64,000 nucleotides of DNA from Haloarchaeobius salinus. Its GTDB lineage: Archaea > Halobacteriota > Halobacteria > Halobacteriales > Natrialbaceae. Made by a program: the position numbers and the translations under genes. This document shows, piece by piece, positions 60,081 through 64,000 of the stretch (within the stretch, counting starts at the first letter, position 1; every line of letters starts with the position of its first letter). The notes beneath the pieces are model-generated. The model worked only from the letters and a program-made list of their open reading frames with translations, ran no database searches and was not told the DNA's origin. Location of the stretch: positions 372,001 to 436,000 of the forward strand of contig NZ_JANHAU010000002.1 in assembly GCF_024464185.1 (NCBI RefSeq), in the 5' to 3' direction.

Positions 60081-61424
60081 TCAGATCCAGGGTGGGCTGG
60101 CGTAGTCGGCGGTGGCGAGGCTCTCGGGGTAGATGACCTCCTGGCTGCCGTCCTGCCACTGCTGGAACAGCGGCCAGACCGTGTCCTGCCCGTACTTCAC
60201 GTCGTGGGCGTACTCGTGGTCCGAGGCGTAGTACTCGATGGTGCCCGCCGTGCCCCGGTAGGAGCTGTCCTCGAGCGCCGTGACGACCTCGTCGGAGCTG
60301 ACGTAGCCAGCAGTCGAGACGGCCTGTGCGTACTGCTTGACCGCGTCGAACGTGATGTAGCCGGTGTAGACGGGATAGCTCCCGAACTCGGACTGGTAGG
60401 CGTTCGCGAACGGCACCGTCTTCTCGGTCACCTCCGAGGTGGGCGTCGCCGAGTTCTGGGTGATGCCGAACTGGCAGGCCCCCTCGGTCGCCGCCGAGTA
60501 GGAGGGGAGCTGCATCGGCACGTGGATGCCGCCGAACTCGAAGCCGCGCTGCTGTCGTGCCCACTGGACGATGGCGGGCGTCCCGGTGTGGGCCATCGCC
60601 GTCAGCACCGCGTCCGCCCCGGACGACTCGACCTCGTCGTAGATTGGCGTGAAGTTCTCCGTGCCGCTGGCGTAGCGCTCGCGCATCACGACCTCGACGC
60701 CGGTGTCGCCCAGCTGGTCGTCGAGCGCCCGCGAGACGGGGCGGGTCCACTCGTAGTCCTCGACGAGGACCGCGATCTGCTCCCAGCCCATCTCGTCGAA
60801 CATCTCCTCGCCGAAGTCGACGAGGTTCGTGCCGAGGTGGTAGGCGTTGATGGGGCCGGTCCGGAAGTGGTACTTGTACTCGTCGTAGTCCTCGTTGACC
60901 CGGGCGCTCGCCTCGGGCGTCGCCGCGCCGGTCGTCAGGTGGACCTTCTGCTGGTCGGCGATGTCGTCGAGGATGTTCAGGAGCACCTCGCTGGTGAAGA
61001 TGCCCGTGGTCGCGTGGACCTCGTCGTCGAGGATGAACTCCTGGTACTTCTGCTTGCCAGTGCCGGGGTCCTCCTTCGTGTCCTTGACGACGACCTCCAC
61101 GTCGTTGCCGTCGACCCCGCCGTTCTCGGTGAGCTGCTGTGCCGCGAGGCGTGCCCCGTTCGCGATGGACGCGCCGATGGGATTGTTCGCCGGCTCGGGC
61201 GCGAGCACGCCGATCTTCAGCGGGCCGTCGAGCTCCTCCCGTCCGCCGCCACCGCCTCCGGCGAAGCTGTCGAGACAGCCCGCCGACAGCGCCAGTCCGG
61301 TGCCGGCACCGGCCGCCTTCAGCAGCGGTCGGCGGCGGAGGATGGCCTCGCGAGTCCCACCCCGCCCCGCAGTTTCTTTGCCCTGTGAGTCTCTGACCGT
61401 ATTTTGGTTACCATCGTTAACCAT
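60081..61424 (-). CDS. livK: Liv-type substrate-binding lipoprotein LivK
   Basis: A 447-residue binding protein. Tat-type signal AILRRRPLLKAAGAGTGLALSAGC with lipobox Cys is near residue 50, followed by a Gly-rich linker. LKIGVLAPEPANNPIGASIANGARLAAQQL opens the periplasmic-binding fold; VNEDYDEYKYHFRTGPINAYHL and VYTGYITFDAVKQYAQAV are further landmarks. A TATTAAG TATA box is 30 bases upstream, so the operon may start leaderless. Substrate could be a branched-chain amino acid, amide or short-chain organic acid. Confidence 0.93.
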   Translation of the reverse strand: MVNDGNQNTVRDSQGKETAGRGGTREAILRRRPLLKAAGAGTGLALSAGCLDSFAGGGGGGREELDGPLKIGVLAPEPANNPIGASIANGARLAAQQLTENGGVDGNDVEVVVKDTKEDPGTGKQKYQEFILDDEVHATTGIFTSEVLLNILDDIADQQKVHLTTGAATPEASARVNEDYDEYKYHFRTGPINAYHLGTNLVDFGEEMFDEMGWEQIAVLVEDYEWTRPVSRALDDQLGDTGVEVVMRERYASGTENFTPIYDEVESSGADAVLTAMAHTGTPAIVQWARQQRGFEFGGIHVPMQLPSYSAATEGACQFGITQNSATPTSEVTEKTVPFANAYQSEFGSYPVYTGYITFDAVKQYAQAVSTAGYVSSDEVVTALEDSSYRGTAGTIEYYASDHEYAHDVKYGQDTVWPLFQQWQDGSQEVIYPESLATADYASPPWI

Positions 61425-61590
61425 ACTCGACTGTCTGCTTTACCCCAATGGTACTTAATACACGGGGTCTGTTGCCATATGACATGGAAGGAGTTCGATG
61501 ACTCGAAGGACGTATTAGGTGGCGTCTTGCCGCCGGACTCGCCTCGATGGTGGCCGAAGCCTTATGCGACCGAACGCGTATGTCCAAGCG

Positions 61591-63525
61591 ATGACCGGGT
61601 CGGACGAACCGCAGGTGGGTGAGGTGGTGGACCCGCCGGCGGCGTTCGTCGCGCAGGCCGCCGTCGGGTCGGCCGGTTCGACGGCGTTCGACGCGCCGTG
61701 GCCGGACTGCTGGGCGGCGGCGGCCGACCGGCTCGACTGGCACCGCGAGTACGGGGCGGTCCTCGAGTCGGCCGACGGCCGACCGCCGTTCCGCTGGTTC
61801 GCGGACGGCGAGCTGAACGCCTCCGTCAACTGCCTCGACCGGCACCTCGACGAGCGTGGCGACGACGTCGCGCTCGTCTGGGAGGGCCACCTCGACGAGC
61901 ACGTCACGTACACCTACCGCGAGCTGTTCGACGAGGTGAACGCCGTCGCGGCCGGCCTGCGCGACCTCGGCGTCGGGGCCGACGACGTGGTGACGACGTA
62001 CCTGCCCTCGATCCCGGAGGCGGTCGCGGTGATGCTCGCCTGCGCCCGTATCGGTGCCGTTCACAACGTCGTCTTCGCGGGCTTCTCGGCGGACGCGCTC
62101 GCCACCCGGATGGAGCGTGCGGAGTCGCGCTACCTCGTCACCTGCGACGGCTACTACCGTCGCGGCGAGGCGGTGAACCAGCGCCGCCGGGCGGACAACG
62201 CGCGGATGGCGCTCCCGTACGAGCTCGAGGCGACGGTCGTCGTCGACCGGCTCGCCGCCGGCAGCGGGCGCGACGGCGGCGACGACACCGCCCGCTACGA
62301 CGACATCCTCGCGGCGAACGAGGGTGCGACCGTCGACCCCGTCCCGCGCGAGGCCTCGGCCCCGCTCTTCCGGATGTACACCTCGGGCACGACCGGCGAG
62401 CCCAAAGCCGTCACCCACACCACCGGCGGCTACCTCGCGCAGGTCGTCTGGACGAGCGAGCGCGTGCTCGACGTCGACCCCGGGACGACGGTCTGGAGCA
62501 CCGCCGACCTCGGCTGGATCACCGGCCACAGCTACGTCGTCTACGGCCCGCTCTCGCTCGGCGCGACGACCGTCCTGAGCGAGGGGAGCCCCGACGCGGC
62601 CGACCGCGACCGGCCGTGGGAGGTCGTCGAGCGGAACGGCGTGAACGTCCTCTACACCGCCCCGACCGTCGTCCGCTCGTTCATGAAGTGGGGGACGGCG
62701 TCGCCCGATGCGCACGACCTCTCCAGCCTCCGGCTCCTCGGCAGCGTCGGCGAGCCGCTCGACGCGGAGACGTGGCACTGGTACCACGAGCACGTCGGCG
62801 GCGGCGACTGCCCCGTGGTCGACACCTGGTGGCAGACCGAGACGGGTGCGGTGCTGCTGACGACGCTGCCGGGGGTCGACGCGATGAAGCCCGGCTCGGT
62901 CGGCCGGCCACTGGCCGGTATCGACGCCACCGTCCGCGACGACGCCGACGCGGTCTGTCCCCCGGGCGAGCGGGGCTGGCTCTCGGTCGACCGGCCCTGG
63001 CCCGCGATGGCGCGCGAGCTCGCCACCGCCAGCGAGTGGGGCGCGGCGGCCGACGCGGCCGGGCGCTGGCGCTACCGCGTCGGCGACGAGGCGGTGACCG
63101 ACGCGGACGGCTACGTCACCGTGCTCGGTCGGGTCGACGACGTGCTGAACGTGGGTGGCCGGCGGTTCAGCACCGCCGAGATAGAGCACGCCATCGTCGA
63201 GGTCGACGGCGTCGCCGAGGCGGCCGTCATCGGTCGCGACGATCCAGACGTCGGGACCGCCATCGTCGCCTACGTCACCACCGAGGACGGTCCGGCCGGC
63301 GCGACCGTCTCGCACGACGACGTCGACGCGGCGGTCTCGGCTGCCATCGGCGCGGGCTCGACGCCCGACGAGGTCGTGTTCACGCCCGACCTGCCGAAGA
63401 CCCGCTCCGGGAAGATCATGCGCAGACTGCTCGGCGACATCGCCAACGGCGAGGACTACGGCGACACGAGCGCGCTGCGCAACCCGGAGGTCGTCGGCGA
63501 GCTGGAGGCGCGCCAGCGCGAGTAG
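61591..63525 (+). CDS. acs: AMP-forming acetyl-CoA synthetase-type enzyme
   Basis: A 644-residue acyl-AMP enzyme. Core motifs are FRMYTSGTTGEPKAVTHTTGG (P-loop), DTWWQTETGAV, YRVGDEAV, GRVDDVLNVGGRR and the C-terminal catalytic lysine in PKTRSGKIMRRLLGD. Overall length and ACS-type N-terminal DRLDWHREYGAVLE..RWFADGELNASVNCLDRHL match acetyl-CoA synthetase; propionyl-CoA activity is possible. ATG 61591 (MTGSDEPQ) is used; 61564 adds nine residues. It is divergent from livK with a short shared promoter region. Confidence 0.92.
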   Translation: MTGSDEPQVGEVVDPPAAFVAQAAVGSAGSTAFDAPWPDCWAAAADRLDWHREYGAVLESADGRPPFRWFADGELNASVNCLDRHLDERGDDVALVWEGHLDEHVTYTYRELFDEVNAVAAGLRDLGVGADDVVTTYLPSIPEAVAVMLACARIGAVHNVVFAGFSADALATRMERAESRYLVTCDGYYRRGEAVNQRRRADNARMALPYELEATVVVDRLAAGSGRDGGDDTARYDDILAANEGATVDPVPREASAPLFRMYTSGTTGEPKAVTHTTGGYLAQVVWTSERVLDVDPGTTVWSTADLGWITGHSYVVYGPLSLGATTVLSEGSPDAADRDRPWEVVERNGVNVLYTAPTVVRSFMKWGTASPDAHDLSSLRLLGSVGEPLDAETWHWYHEHVGGGDCPVVDTWWQTETGAVLLTTLPGVDAMKPGSVGRPLAGIDATVRDDADAVCPPGERGWLSVDRPWPAMARELATASEWGAAADAAGRWRYRVGDEAVTDADGYVTVLGRVDDVLNVGGRRFSTAEIEHAIVEVDGVAEAAVIGRDDPDVGTAIVAYVTTEDGPAGATVSHDDVDAAVSAAIGAGSTPDEVVFTPDLPKTRSGKIMRRLLGDIANGEDYGDTSALRNPEVVGELEARQRE

Positions 63526-63684
63526 CTCGTCTCGCCAGGCCAACACGAGTTCGCTGCTGACAGAGAGCCGAAATAGAGATGGTCGATTGTAGTCGAACGG
63601 ACTCCGGCCAGCGTCCAGTCCCCGAGCTGGACGGAACTGAAGCGGCGATACAACTATTTCGCTGGCTGTGGATAGCCGAAACAC

Positions 63685-64000
63685 ATGGGTCGACCGCTCA
63701 CTGACGCGGGCTACGACCGCCTCCGACGGCACGCCGAGAGCCACCGCGAGGACCTCGTCTGCCGGCTCTGTGCCGAGGCCGGACTCCGTCCAGCGGAGGT
63801 GACGCAGGTGACGCCGGACTCGGTCGTCGCGGTCGACGACGCGTTCCTGCTCGACCTCCCGGACCGGACGGCGTTCCTGCCGGCCGACGTGGCGCACGAC
63901 CTGCGGCTGTACGCCGACGCGACGGACTGCGCGCCCGACGAGCCCGTCGTCGACGTGTCGCCGCGCCGGGTACAGATGCTCGTCCGCGAGGTCGCCGACC
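63685..64000 (+). CDS. Probable Bat-like transcriptional regulator, 5' part
   Basis: The window ends inside this gene (105 codons). MGRPLTDAGYDRLRRHAESHREDLVCRLCAEAGLRPAEVTQV has the helical layout of the integrase-like N-terminal domain seen in bacterio-opsin activator (Bat) proteins: a start of LT..Y..L, then CRLCxEAGLRPxEV. The rest of the protein (PAS, GAF, HTH_10) would lie outside the window. Starts at ATG 63685; a TACAACTATTTC stretch upstream may be its promoter. Confidence 0.5.
   Translation, partial: MGRPLTDAGYDRLRRHAESHREDLVCRLCAEAGLRPAEVTQVTPDSVVAVDDAFLLDLPDRTAFLPADVAHDLRLYADATDCAPDEPVVDVSPRRVQMLVREVAD

Noticed and set aside
59215-60750. Longer livH frame overlapping livK
   Set aside because: The added N-terminus is Arg/Gly-rich shadow sequence of livK; the permease begins at 60078.
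61417-63897. 826-codon minus-strand frame across acs
   Set aside because: Antisense shadow, Arg/Val/Asp-rich; the plus strand has complete Acs motifs.

Overview
The window is about 64 kb of a high-GC genome with the features of a halophilic archaeon (class Halobacteria). Proteins are acidic. Several promoters have a TATA box about 25-35 bases before a leaderless or nearly leaderless start. Exported proteins carry Tat-type lipoprotein signals. The gene content is archaeal: FtsZ2 with the CdrL and CdrS regulators, Rio2, deoxyhypusine synthase, type II GAPDH, ribosomal L10e, CobY and NcsA. The species cannot be named from the sequence. No IS element, prophage, CRISPR array or conjugative module is visible.

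Layout. 1-3.2 kb: the 3' end of purH, followed by an unusual run of hairpins that copy its 3' end, a lipoprotein and two small genes. 3.2-7.8 kb: a tightly overlapping minus-strand cobalamin salvage/assembly operon (HAD phosphatase, cbiB, cobS, cobY, cobD, cbiZ). 7.9-12.5 kb: a Rieske protein, tRNA-Tyr(GUA), and the cell-division locus cdrL-cdrS-ftsZ2 with ncsA behind it. 12.5-25 kb: hydrolase, lipoprotein, thioesterase-like protein, a large membrane histidine kinase, two paralogous M29 aminopeptidases with matched operators, a zinc-ribbon HTH regulator, a methyltransferase, endonuclease IV and a lipoate ligase. 25-41.9 kb: Rio2 kinase, a transsulfuration enzyme, an MFS transporter beside a Bat-type regulator, deoxyhypusine synthase, an orphan 2-oxoacid dehydrogenase E1-alpha, a thioredoxin-like protein, a LUD protein, a cytosolic-looking B12-binding protein and an aldehyde dehydrogenase. 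41.9-55.3 kb: a structured dispersed repeat, a third M29-like peptidase, GAPDH, Hsp20, a RimK-like ligase, L10e, CspA, small membrane and regulator genes, methylglyoxal synthase, a beta-helix lipoprotein and a degenerate M23 protein. 55.3-63.5 kb: an acyl-CoA dehydrogenase beside a complete Liv-type ABC operon (livK-H-M-G-F), then a divergent acetyl-CoA synthetase. The window ends inside a probable Bat-like regulator.

How the genes relate. The cob operon holds salvage and late nucleotide-loop steps; its HAD protein is a candidate for the missing final phosphatase, and the B12-binding protein at 38.4 kb may belong to the same physiology. The Liv transporter, acyl-CoA dehydrogenase and acyl-CoA synthetase look like a catabolic uptake unit for a branched-chain or organic-acid substrate. 

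The less explained material lies between genes. (1) Hairpins with changing stems but a near-constant loop (GAGCGNNAGCGAG) sit directly at stop codons. (2) Two copies of a long repeat have 13-bp stems of completely different sequence that are each self-complementary. (3) Alternating GTAAGAC/GTCTTAC sites fill the cdrS-ftsZ2 leader, and an exact 11-mer recurs upstream of another gene. (4) A two-gene module of winged-HTH plus small 3-TM protein occurs twice.
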